64,000 nucleotides of DNA from an uncultured Bacteroidales bacterium (GCA_946411385.1 CAMKDV010000010.1:62001-126000), one strand, 5' to 3'. Shown: positions 35,523 through 44,846, counted from the first letter of the stretch. Notes: generated by a model from the letters alone, not told the origin. Program-made: numbers and translations.

Positions 35523-36800
35523 GTGAAAGCTAAATTGTTTATCTTCTCGTTAGCGCTACTGCTATGTAGCGCTTGCAGCACGCCGCTGTCGTACGACTAT
35601 CATGATGATACGACTGCGCTTTGGCCTGCGTTCAGCACAACATGTGATTCCGTCGGCTACATCAATGCCAAAGGCAAGATGGTCATCAAGCCGGTTTGTG
35701 TGGATGCTTGTTTTTTCTCAAGCGGACGGGCAAAAGTATATCGCCATGACGGAGGACAACAGATTATTGACAAGAATGGTCAGGTAATATACACCTGTTC
35801 TCCAGACGAAGAAGTGGAAGATTATGCTATTAACGGGTATTTCCGATTTACAAATGGTAGATGTGCCGGATTGTATGACATCAACTTCAACGTTGTGATA
35901 CCTGCGGTAGAAAATCAGGGTGTGGGGTATATGACCCGCGATGGGCTTATACGACTCTTCAAAGAAGAAAATGCCATATATACTATCCACTATGTGAACA
36001 TCCAGGGTGACACTGTCCTTTCGCTCCCGAAAGAATATCTCTATGCAAATGACTTCTGTGACGGAAGAGCAGTCGTTTTGGGACGCAATTGGAAATATGG
36101 TGCAATCAACAAAAAGGGTGAATTGGTTGTAGACACCATTTATGAAGAATTGTATCCTGCCGGTGCTAACAGATTGGTATATAGTAATCATAACACCTAT
36201 TACGGGCTGATAGATACAGACGGCAACGTTGTCACGGAGCCGAGATTCAACAATGTTTTATTCTTTGCCGAGAATGATTTGGCAGCAGTCGTGTATCCCA
36301 CTACTGACGGTTATTACAAGATGGGTTGGGTGGACAAAAACGGCAACCAGCAGATTGCAGGTTCGGATTTTGTGTATGTCACTCCGTTCTATGACGAGGT
36401 AGCATGGGCACTCGTTAAGCATGAAGACATGGAGGAGTATGAATATCAGCTATATGACACCAAAGGCAACATATTGCTGACAACCCAAGAGCATACTCCC
36501 ATTAGCAGTTTTATCAATGGCTTGTGCCTGGTGAACGGTTGGGATAAGGAGGCAAAGACTGAACAGCACAGATACATAGACAAAAAGGGAAATGTGGTAT
36601 ATAATTGGAATGAGAATAGACCTATGTCCGACTGGTGGAATCCGCGTCTGGTAAAAGGGGCACAAACCAATGCATCGAAGATTGAGGCGTACGAAGAGAT
36701 GCTGGAAACAATGTTTGCCGGCACGGAGTATGCTCCACTCATCAAACAAAGGAAAGAACTCAAGCAAGTATTGAATCATATAGAACAATTCATCAAATAG
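35523..36800 (+). CDS. WG-repeat lipoprotein
   Basis: A 425-residue exported protein starting at GTG, with a signal peptide and a lipobox-like LLCSACS (Cys18), so probably a lipoprotein. The rest is a series of WG-type repeats, for example VGYINAKGKMVIKPV, GQQIIDKNGQVIYT, YGAINKKGELVVDTIYEEL, YGLIDTDGNVVTEPRFNNV and MGWVDKNGNQQIAG. Function is unknown; such repeats probably form a beta propeller or solenoid for binding. By eye the base composition is more AT-rich than the lpx genes before and glnS after, which could mean a later arrival. Confidence 0.75.
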   Translation: MKAKLFIFSLALLLCSACSTPLSYDYHDDTTALWPAFSTTCDSVGYINAKGKMVIKPVCVDACFFSSGRAKVYRHDGGQQIIDKNGQVIYTCSPDEEVEDYAINGYFRFTNGRCAGLYDINFNVVIPAVENQGVGYMTRDGLIRLFKEENAIYTIHYVNIQGDTVLSLPKEYLYANDFCDGRAVVLGRNWKYGAINKKGELVVDTIYEELYPAGANRLVYSNHNTYYGLIDTDGNVVTEPRFNNVLFFAENDLAAVVYPTTDGYYKMGWVDKNGNQQIAGSDFVYVTPFYDEVAWALVKHEDMEEYEYQLYDTKGNILLTTQEHTPISSFINGLCLVNGWDKEAKTEQHRYIDKKGNVVYNWNENRPMSDWWNPRLVKGAQTNASKIEAYEEMLETMFAGTEYAPLIKQRKELKQVLNHIEQFIK

Positions 36801-36807
36801 CATTTGT

Positions 36808-38529
36808 ATGGAACAAGAAGAGCGCAGCCTCAATTTCATTGAGCAAATCGTAGAGAAAGACCTCGCCGAGGGAGTGAACAACGGTCGTATACAGACGCGT
36901 TTCCCGCCCGAACCGAACGGCTACCTGCATATCGGTCACGTCAAGGCCATCTGCATGGACTTTGGTATTGCTGAAAAGTACAACGGCGTCTGCAACCTGC
37001 GTTTTGACGACACCAACCCTGCCAAAGAGGATACTGAATATGTCGAGACTATCGAGCGCGACATAGCCTGGTTGGGCTTCAAGTGGGGGCAGATCTATTA
37101 TGCCTCCGACTATTTCCAGCAGCTCTACGACCTGGCTATCCGCTTTATCAAGGAAGGCAAAGCCTACGTGGATGAACAGACTGCCGAGCAGATTGCCGAG
37201 CAGAAAGGTACGCCCACCGAAGCCGGTGTGGCTTCGCCCTACCGCGACCGCCCCGTAGAGGAGAACCTGCGCCTCTTCCAAGCCATGCAGAACGGCGAGA
37301 TAGAAGAGGGCAAGATGGTGCTGCGTGCCAAGATTGACATGGCTAATCCGAACATGCACTTCCGCGACCCGATCATGTACCGCATCATCACTTCGCATCC
37401 GCACCACCGCACGGGCAGAAAGTGGAACGTCTACCCGATGTACGATTTTGCCCATGGCCAGAGCGATTATTTCGAGGGCGTGACGCACAGTATCTGTACC
37501 CTCGAGTTCGAGGTGCATCGTCCGCTGTACGATTATTTCCTTGACCAGATAACCGGCGAGAACTTCTGCGGCTTGTCGCCCTACGGTCCGGACTATCGTC
37601 CCAAGCAGCGCGAGTTCAACCGCCTGAACATCACCTATACCGTGATGTCGAAGCGCAAGATGCTGCAGCTGGTGAAGGAAGGTCTGGTGGCCGGCTGGGA
37701 TGACCCGCGTATGCCGACCGTATGCGGTCTGCGCCGACGCGGTTACACGCCTACTTCCATCCGTGAGTTTATGGACAAGATTGGCTACACGAAGGTGGAG
37801 GGCATGATTGATCAAGGACTGTTGGAGCATACCATCCGTGAGGACCTCAAGGAAACCGCACCGCGTATCTGCGCTATCTTTGATCCCGTCAAGCTCGTCA
37901 TCACCAACTACGAGGGCGAGGGTGAGACGCTCATCGCGGAGAATATCGACGGGCATGAGGAACTTGGCACACGTGAGATGAAGTTCGGCAAAGAACTGTG
38001 GATTGAGCGTGGCGACTTCCAGGAAGAGGGTGACAACAAGTTCTACCGCCTCAGCCCGGGTGGTCGTGAGGTGCGCCTGAAAGCCTCGTATATCATCCAG
38101 GCTACAGGCTGCGAGAAAGATGCCGAGGGCAAGATCACTACCGTCTACGCCACCTACGACCCGGAGAGCAAGTCGGGCACGGAAGGCGGCAACCGCAAGA
38201 CCAAAGCCACCATCAACTGGGTGGAGTGCGGTTCGGCACTCGATGCCGAGGCTCGTCTGTACGACCGCCTGTTTGCCGTTGAGAACCCGAGTGCCGAGGA
38301 AGGTGATTTCCGCGACCTCTTGAACCCCGACAGCCTCATCGTCAAGAACATCAAGGTGGAAGGCTCGCTGCGCCGTGAACTGCATGCACCGGTGCTCAAT
38401 GACGGCATCCCGGAGCAGAAACACTACCAGCTCTTGAAGCAAGGCTACTTCGTAGTTGACCCGGATACTACGGCAGACAAGCTTGTGCTGAACCGCACAT
38501 GCTCGCTCAAGGACAACTACCTGAAATAA
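36808..38529 (+). CDS. glnS: Glutaminyl-tRNA synthetase
   Basis: A 573-residue class Ic synthetase that charges tRNA-Gln directly. It has RFPPEPNGYLHIGHVKAICM with the HIGH motif, LRFDDTNPAKED, YDFAHGQSDYFEGVTHSICT, a KMSKS-type loop VMSKRKMLQLV, GLRRRGYTPTSIREFM and the two C-terminal anticodon-binding barrels. Presence of GlnRS means that the Gln-tRNA amidotransferase route is not the sole one. It begins 7 bp after the WG-repeat gene. Confidence 0.97.
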   Translation: MEQEERSLNFIEQIVEKDLAEGVNNGRIQTRFPPEPNGYLHIGHVKAICMDFGIAEKYNGVCNLRFDDTNPAKEDTEYVETIERDIAWLGFKWGQIYYASDYFQQLYDLAIRFIKEGKAYVDEQTAEQIAEQKGTPTEAGVASPYRDRPVEENLRLFQAMQNGEIEEGKMVLRAKIDMANPNMHFRDPIMYRIITSHPHHRTGRKWNVYPMYDFAHGQSDYFEGVTHSICTLEFEVHRPLYDYFLDQITGENFCGLSPYGPDYRPKQREFNRLNITYTVMSKRKMLQLVKEGLVAGWDDPRMPTVCGLRRRGYTPTSIREFMDKIGYTKVEGMIDQGLLEHTIREDLKETAPRICAIFDPVKLVITNYEGEGETLIAENIDGHEELGTREMKFGKELWIERGDFQEEGDNKFYRLSPGGREVRLKASYIIQATGCEKDAEGKITTVYATYDPESKSGTEGGNRKTKATINWVECGSALDAEARLYDRLFAVENPSAEEGDFRDLLNPDSLIVKNIKVEGSLRRELHAPVLNDGIPEQKHYQLLKQGYFVVDPDTTADKLVLNRTCSLKDNYLK

Positions 38530-38584
38530 CCTGTCAATTATCCATACGGCTTCAGCCGATCATTCGAGGCTGTGCCGAGATAAG

Positions 38585-38612
38585 AATTATCAATTATCAA
38601 TTATCAATTATC
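38585..38612. repeat. Four perfect AATTATC heptads before the lipoprotein start
   Basis: AATTATC is repeated four times without change (38585-38612), then AACTCA and the ATG at 38619. No promoter box is recognised in the 89-bp gap. Confidence 0.9.
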
Positions 38613-38618
38613 AACTCA

Positions 38619-38996
38619 ATGAAGAAGATTCTGTTTGCCCTCATGACGGCCGGTCTGTTAGCCGCTTGCGTAGCGCCGGAGAAGAACCTTGGCGATGTGA
38701 CCGTGGATGGCACGCTTATCGAAGCCGCCTCGCCTTGCGGCAAAGGTGAGATATGCACGTCGGGAATAGAGTTGGCACTACTCGCCGACAAAGTGTATTA
38801 TCTGAACAATATCTATACGGACATCGAATACGAAGAAGTGGCGGGCAAAGTGTTTAGCACGTACACATTGGATACCTGCATTCTGTTCCCCAACAGCAGA
38901 GTCAGCATCAAAGGCATCTTGTTTGAGTACCCCGACAACCATAACGGCAAGTTCTACAGGCTAAGCGCGCGTGAATACAAGGTTCTGGAGAAATAA
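38619..38996 (+). CDS. Small hypothetical lipoprotein
   Basis: A 125-residue protein with a signal peptide and lipobox GLLAAC (Cys16), so likely membrane-anchored in the periplasm or outer membrane. The mature part (VTVDGTLIEAASPCGKGEIC, ALLADKVYYLNNIY, SRVSIKGILFEY) looks like one small beta domain with paired cysteines. I do not recognise the family. The ATG at 38619 is chosen for the signal peptide; an in-frame upstream extension runs through the heptad repeat. Its 3' end overlaps the next gene by 26 bp. Confidence 0.65.
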   Translation: MKKILFALMTAGLLAACVAPEKNLGDVTVDGTLIEAASPCGKGEICTSGIELALLADKVYYLNNIYTDIEYEEVAGKVFSTYTLDTCILFPNSRVSIKGILFEYPDNHNGKFYRLSAREYKVLEK

Positions 38997-39390
38997 GGAA
39001 CAAGTCTTCTGCGACTGGCGCAAGAAATGGGTTCGTCTGACGCCCGAAGAGAACGTGCGCCAGCAAGTGCTGCACTATCTGGTGGAGCAACTTGGCTACC
39101 CGGCATCGCTTATTGGCGTAGAGGTGGCTATTGAGGTGGGTGCGGGCGTGACAAAGCGTTGCGATGCTGTCGTCTATACCCCGTCGTTACAGCCGCTCAT
39201 GCTCCTGGAGTTCAAGGCGCCGGAGGTGACGCTCACCCAGACCACCCTTGACCAGGCTGCCGTATATAACACCACCATCCGTGCGCCCTACCTCATCCTG
39301 GCCAACGGCAGGCAGACCGTCGTGGCGCACATCACACCTGAAAACCAACTAACATTTTTAAATTCTATCCCTGCATGGAGTCAGTTATAA
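38971..39390 (+). CDS. HsdR-N-like nuclease domain protein
   Basis: A 139-residue protein consisting of the N-terminal nuclease-like domain of type I restriction R subunits. QVFCDWRKKWVRLTPEENVR opens it, and the PD-(D/E)xK core is visible as CDAVVY followed by LMLLEFKAP. There is no helicase or methylase gene nearby, so it is not a restriction system. The only start available is GTG at 38971, since an in-frame stop lies at 38962. Relatives normally carry about 20 more N-terminal residues, so the start of the domain may be clipped. It overlaps both neighbours. Confidence 0.75.
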   Translation: MNTRFWRNKEQVFCDWRKKWVRLTPEENVRQQVLHYLVEQLGYPASLIGVEVAIEVGAGVTKRCDAVVYTPSLQPLMLLEFKAPEVTLTQTTLDQAAVYNTTIRAPYLILANGRQTVVAHITPENQLTFLNSIPAWSQL

Positions 39391-40301
39391 CCTTGAATGA
39401 AGCCGTCGATACCAAGGCTTTCTATGGTATCAACAATGCCAATATCCTCTGCCTTACCAATCAGCACCCCGACGTGCGTGTGGTGGCGCGAGGCTATACG
39501 ATCAAGGTCACCGGTGCCGACAACGCCGTGGCACGTTTCACCAAGGCCGTGGAGCGTTGCGAGCAGTTCTGCGTCAAGCATGGCAAGCTCGATGTACATA
39601 CTATCCTCGATTTGCTGCACGGTGCGGCCCCTGCTACCGAGTCGCACGACCATCTTATCCTGCACGGCGTAGGCGGCAAGCCTATCCTGGCGCGTTCGGC
39701 CAACCAGCAGCGGCTGGTCAATTCTTTTCTCACCAACGATCTGCTTTTTGCCATTGGTCCCGCCGGTTCGGGCAAGACCTATACGGCCATCGCGCTGGCG
39801 GTGAAGGCGCTCAAGAATAAGGAGGTCAAGCGCATCATCCTGTCGCGTCCTGCTGTGGAAGCCGGAGAGAAACTGGGCTTCCTGCCGGGCGACATGCGTG
39901 AGAAGGTCGACCCCTATCTGCAGCCTTTGTACGATGCCTTGCAGGACATGATACCCGATACCAAGCTCGAGGAATACATGGAGCGCGGCGTCATTCAGAT
40001 TGCCCCTTTGGCTTTCATGCGCGGACGCACGCTCAGCGACGCCGTAGTCATCCTCGACGAGGCGCAGAACGCCACCGTCCTTCAGATGAAGATGTTCCTC
40101 ACCCGTATGGGCATGGGCAGCAAGATGATCGTTACCGGCGACCTCACCCAGATTGACCTGGTAGGCAACCAGCGCTCGGGTCTGGCCGATGCCATGGCGC
40201 GCCTGGAGAACATCAAGGGTATCGCCCTGGTACGCTTCAACGAGAAAGATATCGTCCGCCATCATCTGGTAACCCATATCGTCAACGCTTACGCCAAATA
40301 A
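39375..40301 (+). CDS. phoH: PhoH-family ATPase
   Basis: A 308-residue PhoH/YbeZ-type P-loop protein of uncertain role in RNA or ribosome metabolism. It has an N-terminal KH-like part, LARSANQQRLVNSFLTNDLL, Walker A GPAGSGKT (128-135), ILSRPAVEAGEKLGFLPGDM, AFMRGRTLSDAVVILDEAQN (Walker B) and VTGDLTQIDLVGNQRSGLAD. Its start overlaps the nuclease-like gene by 16 bp. Confidence 0.93.
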   Translation: MESVITLNEAVDTKAFYGINNANILCLTNQHPDVRVVARGYTIKVTGADNAVARFTKAVERCEQFCVKHGKLDVHTILDLLHGAAPATESHDHLILHGVGGKPILARSANQQRLVNSFLTNDLLFAIGPAGSGKTYTAIALAVKALKNKEVKRIILSRPAVEAGEKLGFLPGDMREKVDPYLQPLYDALQDMIPDTKLEEYMERGVIQIAPLAFMRGRTLSDAVVILDEAQNATVLQMKMFLTRMGMGSKMIVTGDLTQIDLVGNQRSGLADAMARLENIKGIALVRFNEKDIVRHHLVTHIVNAYAK

Positions 40302-40303
40302 TC

Positions 40304-40339
40304 TTTGAATTTTTGAATTTTGAATCTTAAATCTCAAAT
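40304..40339. repeat. Imperfect heptads between phoH and comM
   Basis: TTTGAAT, an 8-bp TTTTGAAT, TTTGAAT, CTTAAAT and CTCAAAT follow the phoH stop. They are less regular than the other heptad loci. Confidence 0.65.
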
Positions 40340-40348
40340 CCCCCTGCC

Positions 40349-41926
40349 ATGCTTATCAAGACTTTTGCCGCTGCATCCGTAGGCATTGATGCCGTGATTG
40401 TTACCGTAGAAGTACATGCTACTCCGGGTTATGAGTTCAGCATGGTCGGTCTGCCGGACACGTCCGTGAAAGAGAGTCACGAGCGTATCCTGTCGGCCTT
40501 GCAGGTGAGCGGTCTGCGTATGCCTAACCGTCAGTTCACCATCAACATGTCGCCGGCCGACCTGAAGAAAGAGGGTTCGTCGTTCGACCTTACTATCGCC
40601 ATCGGTCAGCTGGCCGCCACGGAGCAGGTCAAGTCGGCGCGGTTGTCGGAATACCTGATCTTGGGCGAACTGTCGCTGGATGGTCGTCTGCGTCCCGTCA
40701 GGGCGTGTCTGCCTATCGCCCTGGCAGCCAAAGCCAACGGCTACAAAGGTGTCATCCTGCCCGAGGCGAACGCCAAAGAGGCTGCGGTGGTTGACGGGAT
40801 AGAGGTGTATGGCTTCGACTGCCTGACGGATGTGATTGCTTTCCTCAATGGCGACAACGAGTTGCCGTTCGAGCCGACACATGTCGATGCGGCTGATCTG
40901 CTGCAATCATCCGCCTTCCCGAATGATGTGGATTTTTCCGAAGTACGCGGACAATATGAGGTTCGCCGTGCCATAGAGGTAGCCGCAGCCGGCGGACATA
41001 ACATGATCATGATCGGTCCGCCGGGAGCAGGCAAGTCGATGATGGCGAAACGTATACCTACCATCCTTCCTTCCATGACCTTGGACGAGGCGCTGGAAAC
41101 GACGAAGATCTATTCCGTAGCAGGCAAACTCAAGAAACAAAAAAACGCCCAAGAGACGCTCATCGTGCGCCGACCTTTCCGCTCACCGCATCACACGATT
41201 ACGGATGTCACCCTCATTGGTGGCGGCACCAATCCCAGTCCCGGTGAGGTCAGTCTGGCGCATAACGGAGTGCTCTTTCTCGACGAATTAGCTGAATTCA
41301 AGCGTTCGGCACTGGAGGTGTTGCGTCAACCCCTGGAGGACGGACATATCACTGTGGCACGCAACAAGCTGACGGTGGACTACCCTGCCCATTTCATGCT
41401 CGTGGCTGCCATGAATCCTTGTCCCTGCGGACATTACGGCGACAGGTTGCACCCCTGCACATGCACGCCCGCACAACGGCATCGCTATATGAGCCGCATT
41501 AGCGGACCCCTGCTCGACAGGATGGATATCCAATGCCATATTGAGGCTGTCGACTATGATGACCTGAGAAAGAAAAGTGACGGTGAACCGTCTGCAGCAA
41601 TACGCGAACGCGTGGCACGAGCCAGACAGATACAGACCGAGCGTTTCCGCGGTACGGGCATCCATTGCAACGCGCAGATGACTCCGACCCTGGTGCGCAA
41701 GCATTGCCAGCTGGAACAGGAAGGCGAACAACATCTGCGCATGGCCATGGAGATGTACGGCTTGTCGGCACGCGCCTACGACCGCATACTGAAAGTAGCA
41801 CGCACCATCGCCGATCTCGACTCGGCTGCCAATTCCGAGATACCTGTCTCGGATGTATTGCAAACAACCCATCTGCTGCAAGCTATCCAGTTCCGTCAAC
41901 TGGACCGTGCAGACTGGGGCGACTAA
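40349..41926 (+). CDS. comM: YifB/ComM-family magnesium-chelatase-like AAA ATPase
   Basis: A 525-residue protein with an N-terminal Lon-like domain (VTVEVHATPGYEFSMVGLPD), AAA+ domain with GPPGAGKS (223-230), GVLFLDELAEFKRSALEVLR (Walker B), VAAMNPCPCGHYGD and a C-terminal Mg-chelatase part ending with LQAIQFRQLDR. ComM is a branch-migration helicase used in natural transformation in Proteobacteria; its role in Bacteroidota is not shown here. Its stop overlaps the convergent usp-like gene by 4 bp. Confidence 0.92.
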   Translation: MLIKTFAAASVGIDAVIVTVEVHATPGYEFSMVGLPDTSVKESHERILSALQVSGLRMPNRQFTINMSPADLKKEGSSFDLTIAIGQLAATEQVKSARLSEYLILGELSLDGRLRPVRACLPIALAAKANGYKGVILPEANAKEAAVVDGIEVYGFDCLTDVIAFLNGDNELPFEPTHVDAADLLQSSAFPNDVDFSEVRGQYEVRRAIEVAAAGGHNMIMIGPPGAGKSMMAKRIPTILPSMTLDEALETTKIYSVAGKLKKQKNAQETLIVRRPFRSPHHTITDVTLIGGGTNPSPGEVSLAHNGVLFLDELAEFKRSALEVLRQPLEDGHITVARNKLTVDYPAHFMLVAAMNPCPCGHYGDRLHPCTCTPAQRHRYMSRISGPLLDRMDIQCHIEAVDYDDLRKKSDGEPSAAIRERVARARQIQTERFRGTGIHCNAQMTPTLVRKHCQLEQEGEQHLRMAMEMYGLSARAYDRILKVARTIADLDSAANSEIPVSDVLQTTHLLQAIQFRQLDRADWGD

Positions 41927-42507
41927 TCACAAAGAGAGAATAGATCAGCTCGCGGATTGACGAGCATGACCGGAGTAAGGGCTCGTTGGATGACGTGCCT
42001 TTCTTGTGGACCGAAGAGGATATCATCCAGCCCGTATTCACGGCTGGCGGTAAGCAGGATAAGGTCAGATAAGAAGTCGCGCTGGCGTTCGGCTGCCTCG
42101 CGGTTGACTTTGCTGCTGTCCTTCTTGCCCATGACCACCTGATAGCGTATAGGCGTTTCCATACGCTGGCTGATGGCCTGGATATGCGTGACAATCTTCC
42201 CCACGTTCTGCCGTGCACGGCTACCGTAATCATTGGCTTGTAGCAGGATAATCTCAGCGCCGGTCTTGCGGGCAAGATAGGTGCATATCTCCGCCTTGTA
42301 GGTTTCTTCCTCCAGTCGGGTAACGGGTACGAGGATGCGTCTGAGCGTCTGCACCTCTTTCATCGCCGGCGTGATAACCACATAAGGCATACGCAACTCA
42401 CGGCACTCGTTGAGTACCTGCTGGATGGCACGCGCGCTGTTGGCGCACTCGCGGACAATGATATCGTTGTTATCGAGTAAAGATTGAGGCAGCATAGTTC
42501 GTATCAA
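41923..42507 (-). CDS. Universal-stress-protein-like protein
   Basis: A 194-residue protein that resembles the UspA fold from ILVPVTRLEEETYKAEICTY through TGAEIILLQA and SDLILLTAS to LTPVMLVNPRADLF. The ATP-binding glycine motif of classic Usp proteins (GxxG-x9-G-S/T) is not seen, so it is probably of the non-ATP type or a relative. An N-terminal stretch of about 50 residues (NNDIIVRECANSARAIQQVL) may be part of another Usp half. It follows engB without a gap. Confidence 0.6.
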   Translation of the reverse strand: MIRTMLPQSLLDNNDIIVRECANSARAIQQVLNECRELRMPYVVITPAMKEVQTLRRILVPVTRLEEETYKAEICTYLARKTGAEIILLQANDYGSRARQNVGKIVTHIQAISQRMETPIRYQVVMGKKDSSKVNREAAERQRDFLSDLILLTASREYGLDDILFGPQERHVIQRALTPVMLVNPRADLFSLCD

Positions 42508-43137
42508 TCAGCCAAGATTGGCTGAAGGCTGTTGTATTTCAGAGTTGATTTGTTCGATATAGGCGGTCAGCTCATCGCAGCCAAGACCTGTCTCGGCGGA
42601 TGTGACGAACACGGGCGGCAACTCTTCCCAAAACTCGAGCAATTGTTGCTTGTAGGCATCAATGTTGGTCGCCAGGCGCTCCTTGCCCAGCTTGTCGGCT
42701 TTGGTGAAGACGATGGCAAACGGCACTTCGTTCTCGCCCAGCCAGTTCATGAAATCACGGTCGATAGCCTGCAATGGCAGCCGTGCATCCACCAGCACAA
42801 AGAGTGAAGTCAGAGCATCACGCAGCAGACAATAGCGCTCTATCATCTTCTTGAGTGTCTCGCGTTGCGTCTTGCCGGCCTGGGCAAAGCCATAGCCGGG
42901 CAGATCCACCAGGCACCACGCATCTTTCGCACCTGCATTGACGGTAAAATGGTTGATCAGTAGCGTCTTGCCGGGTTTCTGACTGGTCTTGGCGAGCTTG
43001 GGCTGACGGGTAAGACGGTTAATCAGGCTGGATTTGCCTACGTTGCTCCTGCCGATAAAGGCGTACTCAGGCAGTGTGGTCTGCGGCGAGCGCAGCACAT
43101 CGGTGGAGGAGATGGTGAAAACAGCTGTGCGGATCAT
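42508..43137 (-). CDS. engB: Ribosome biogenesis GTPase EngB (YsxC/YihA)
   Basis: A 209-residue essential-type GTPase for 50S assembly. G1 [17 protein letters not shown], the G2 threonine in [12 protein letters not shown]3 DLPGYGFA, G4 FTKADK and G5 SAETGLG are all visible. Length is typical. The start overlaps the mltG stop by 4 bp. Confidence 0.96.
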   Translation of the reverse strand: MIRTAVFTISSTDVLRSPQTTLPEYAFIGRSNVGKSSLINRLTRQPKLAKTSQKPGKTLLINHFTVNAGAKDAWCLVDLPGYGFAQAGKTQRETLKKMIERYCLLRDALTSLFVLVDARLPLQAIDRDFMNWLGENEVPFAIVFTKADKLGKERLATNIDAYKQQLLEFWEELPPVFVTSAETGLGCDELTAYIEQINSEIQQPSANLG

Positions 43138-44183
43138 TTGCGTATCTTGCGTTTGTTCAGTTCACGATGGTATTGCCTTCCTGCTGCTGCATGCTTGGCA
43201 TAACTCTCCGAGAAGATGTGCGTGCCCGAGAAATCCGGATTGGCGCACATGTAGAGGTACTTGCTCTTCGTTGCATGCAGGGTGGAATCGATCACCTCGG
43301 CTTGCGTCACGCGGATAGGTCCGGGAGGCAAACCGAGATTCTTGTATGTGTTGTAGGGCGAATTGGTTGCTGTCATGGCGTGCGTCACGCGCCGTGCATT
43401 GAAGTTGCCCGAAGCATATACTGCCGTCGGACAGGCCTGCAGGTGCATGCCTATGCGCATTCGGTTGAGGTACAAACCTGCTATGATGGGATATTCTTTG
43501 GCGTTGGTGGTCTCGGAGGTAACGATGCTCGCCAGCGTATAGACCTCCTGGGGTGTCAAGCCGATAGCCTTGGCTTGCTTGAGGCGCGTCTCATTCCAGA
43601 ATCGCTTGTATTCCTTTTCCATCCGCGCAATGAGCTGCTCGGCTGTGATGGTCCAATATACCTCATAGGTGTCGGGCATGAACAGGCAGCGGGCTGTCTC
43701 TTTGTTCATGCCGTACTGCGCCATATAGGCATCGTCGTTAAGCAAGGTAGCGATAGAGGCGGAGTCGGTCAGCAGTTGTTTGGCCAATCGCGCCGCCAGT
43801 TGCTCATTAGTGCGTATGGTGTAGAGGAAAGATATCTTCACGGGCGTCTGCTCGCCGTTGCGCAGGCGGTGGAACAGTAGGCGGTTGCCCATCTCCGTCG
43901 GGAAACGGTAGAAGCCCGGCTTGGGCTGCTCAAAAGGCATTCGCTTCAGGTCGCGGGCAAAAGCGTGCTCCGACAGCACTTTGTAATCGCGTCTCACCCA
44001 TGCAAACACGCTGTCGCGAGGGGTGTCGGGGTATATGTAATAGGCATGCTCCTTGCCATTGAGGCTCTCAAAGTTCTTCTTGGCGAAATGGTACCGCCGC
44101 ATGCCTTGATAGCTGCCGGCTGCCAGGAAAAGCAGCACAAGGATGCCTGCTGAAATGACTATATATTTTCTTCTGCTATTCAT
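43134..44183 (-). CDS. mltG: Endolytic murein transglycosylase MltG
   Basis: A 349-residue YceG/MltG-like protein that cuts nascent glycan strands at the inner membrane. It has one N-terminal membrane segment ([19 protein letters not shown]), a LysM-like N-terminal domain, and the catalytic domain with [20 protein letters not shown] (family Glu), [20 protein letters not shown] and [16 protein letters not shown]. The C-terminus is basic. It lies between a NadR-like kinase gene and engB in one minus-strand unit. Confidence 0.93.
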   Translation of the reverse strand: MNSRRKYIVISAGILVLLFLAAGSYQGMRRYHFAKKNFESLNGKEHAYYIYPDTPRDSVFAWVRRDYKVLSEHAFARDLKRMPFEQPKPGFYRFPTEMGNRLLFHRLRNGEQTPVKISFLYTIRTNEQLAARLAKQLLTDSASIATLLNDDAYMAQYGMNKETARCLFMPDTYEVYWTITAEQLIARMEKEYKRFWNETRLKQAKAIGLTPQEVYTLASIVTSETTNAKEYPIIAGLYLNRMRIGMHLQACPTAVYASGNFNARRVTHAMTATNSPYNTYKNLGLPPGPIRVTQAEVIDSTLHATKSKYLYMCANPDFSGTHIFSESYAKHAAAGRQYHRELNKRKIRK

Positions 44184-44204
44184 AATTGTCTTCTGTCGTT
44201 GCGC

Positions 44205-44741
44205 TCATCGGTGGGCGCATTGTATCTTTTGTATAGACTCCACGGCTTGCTTCGTGCGGGTTTCTCCCGTGCCGCGTACGATGGTGTACGGAATGCCTGT
44301 AGCCTGTATCTCTCGCTCATACCAAGCGAAGAAATAGTCGCGTCGGTCGAGGTTCTCACGCAGCGGATCATCCTCCGCCGGCAGGTCTGCCGCGAGCAGC
44401 AGATAACCGTCCATCGGATAATCCGTCATAGCCTGCTCTATCTCGGGCGCCACCTTGCCGTAAAGGTGCTGCATCCACACTTTGGTGATGATCAGTTCCG
44501 TATCGTACAGCACCACATCGGCTTGTTTGTTCCCTTCCCCGTACTTCTGCGGTGTGCGCAACTCTTCCATCTGCCTGCGGGCAATGAGCAGCACATCGTC
44601 GTAGGTGTATGCTCGGCTGAGGTTACCTACATAAGTGCGCGCATATTCCGGTATCCACAGGTAGCCGCAGCGCTGGGCCAACAGGCTGCACAAGGTGCTT
44701 TTGCCTGTACTTTCCGGTCCTATGATGCCTATTCGTTGCAT
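44205..44741 (-). CDS. NadR-like nucleoside kinase (AAA ATPase)
   Basis: A 178-residue P-loop protein resembling the ribosylnicotinamide kinase domain of NadR. It has IGIIGPESTGKSTLCSLLAQ (Walker A), IPEYARTYV, ARRQMEELR, and LYDTELIITKVW (an acidic Walker B-type segment). It has no nucleotidyltransferase domain and no regulator domain, so it may phosphorylate nicotinamide riboside or another nucleoside. It is 21 bp upstream of mltG. Confidence 0.8.
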   Translation of the reverse strand: MQRIGIIGPESTGKSTLCSLLAQRCGYLWIPEYARTYVGNLSRAYTYDDVLLIARRQMEELRTPQKYGEGNKQADVVLYDTELIITKVWMQHLYGKVAPEIEQAMTDYPMDGYLLLAADLPAEDDPLRENLDRRDYFFAWYEREIQATGIPYTIVRGTGETRTKQAVESIQKIQCAHR

Positions 44742-44769
44742 TGGGTGTTATTTTTGGGCGGTCAGGTAT

Positions 44770-44839
44770 CAGCGGTCAGCAATCAGCAATCAACTGCCAA
44801 TGGCTAATAGCCAATAGCCAATGGCTAATAGCCAACAGC
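44770..44839. repeat. Ten consecutive heptads after sprA
   Basis: From 44770 the units are CAGCGGT, CAGCAAT, CAGCAAT, CAACTGC, CAATGGC, TAATAGC, CAATAGC, CAATGGC, TAATAGC and CAACAGC, strictly 7 bp each. The run lies between the sprA stop (44847) and the start of the NadR-like gene (44741). Because TAGCCA and TGGCTA both occur, short palindromes such as TAGCCA-A-TGGCTA can form. Confidence 0.9.
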
Positions 44840-44846
44840 CAACCGC

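Noticed and set aside
36793..38442. 549-codon minus-strand frame opposite glnS
   Set aside because: glnS has all synthetase motifs on the plus strand; the opposite frame is a by-product of its codon pattern.
38971..39390. A type I restriction system
   Set aside because: Only an N-terminal HsdR-like domain exists; no helicase, specificity or methylase genes are present.
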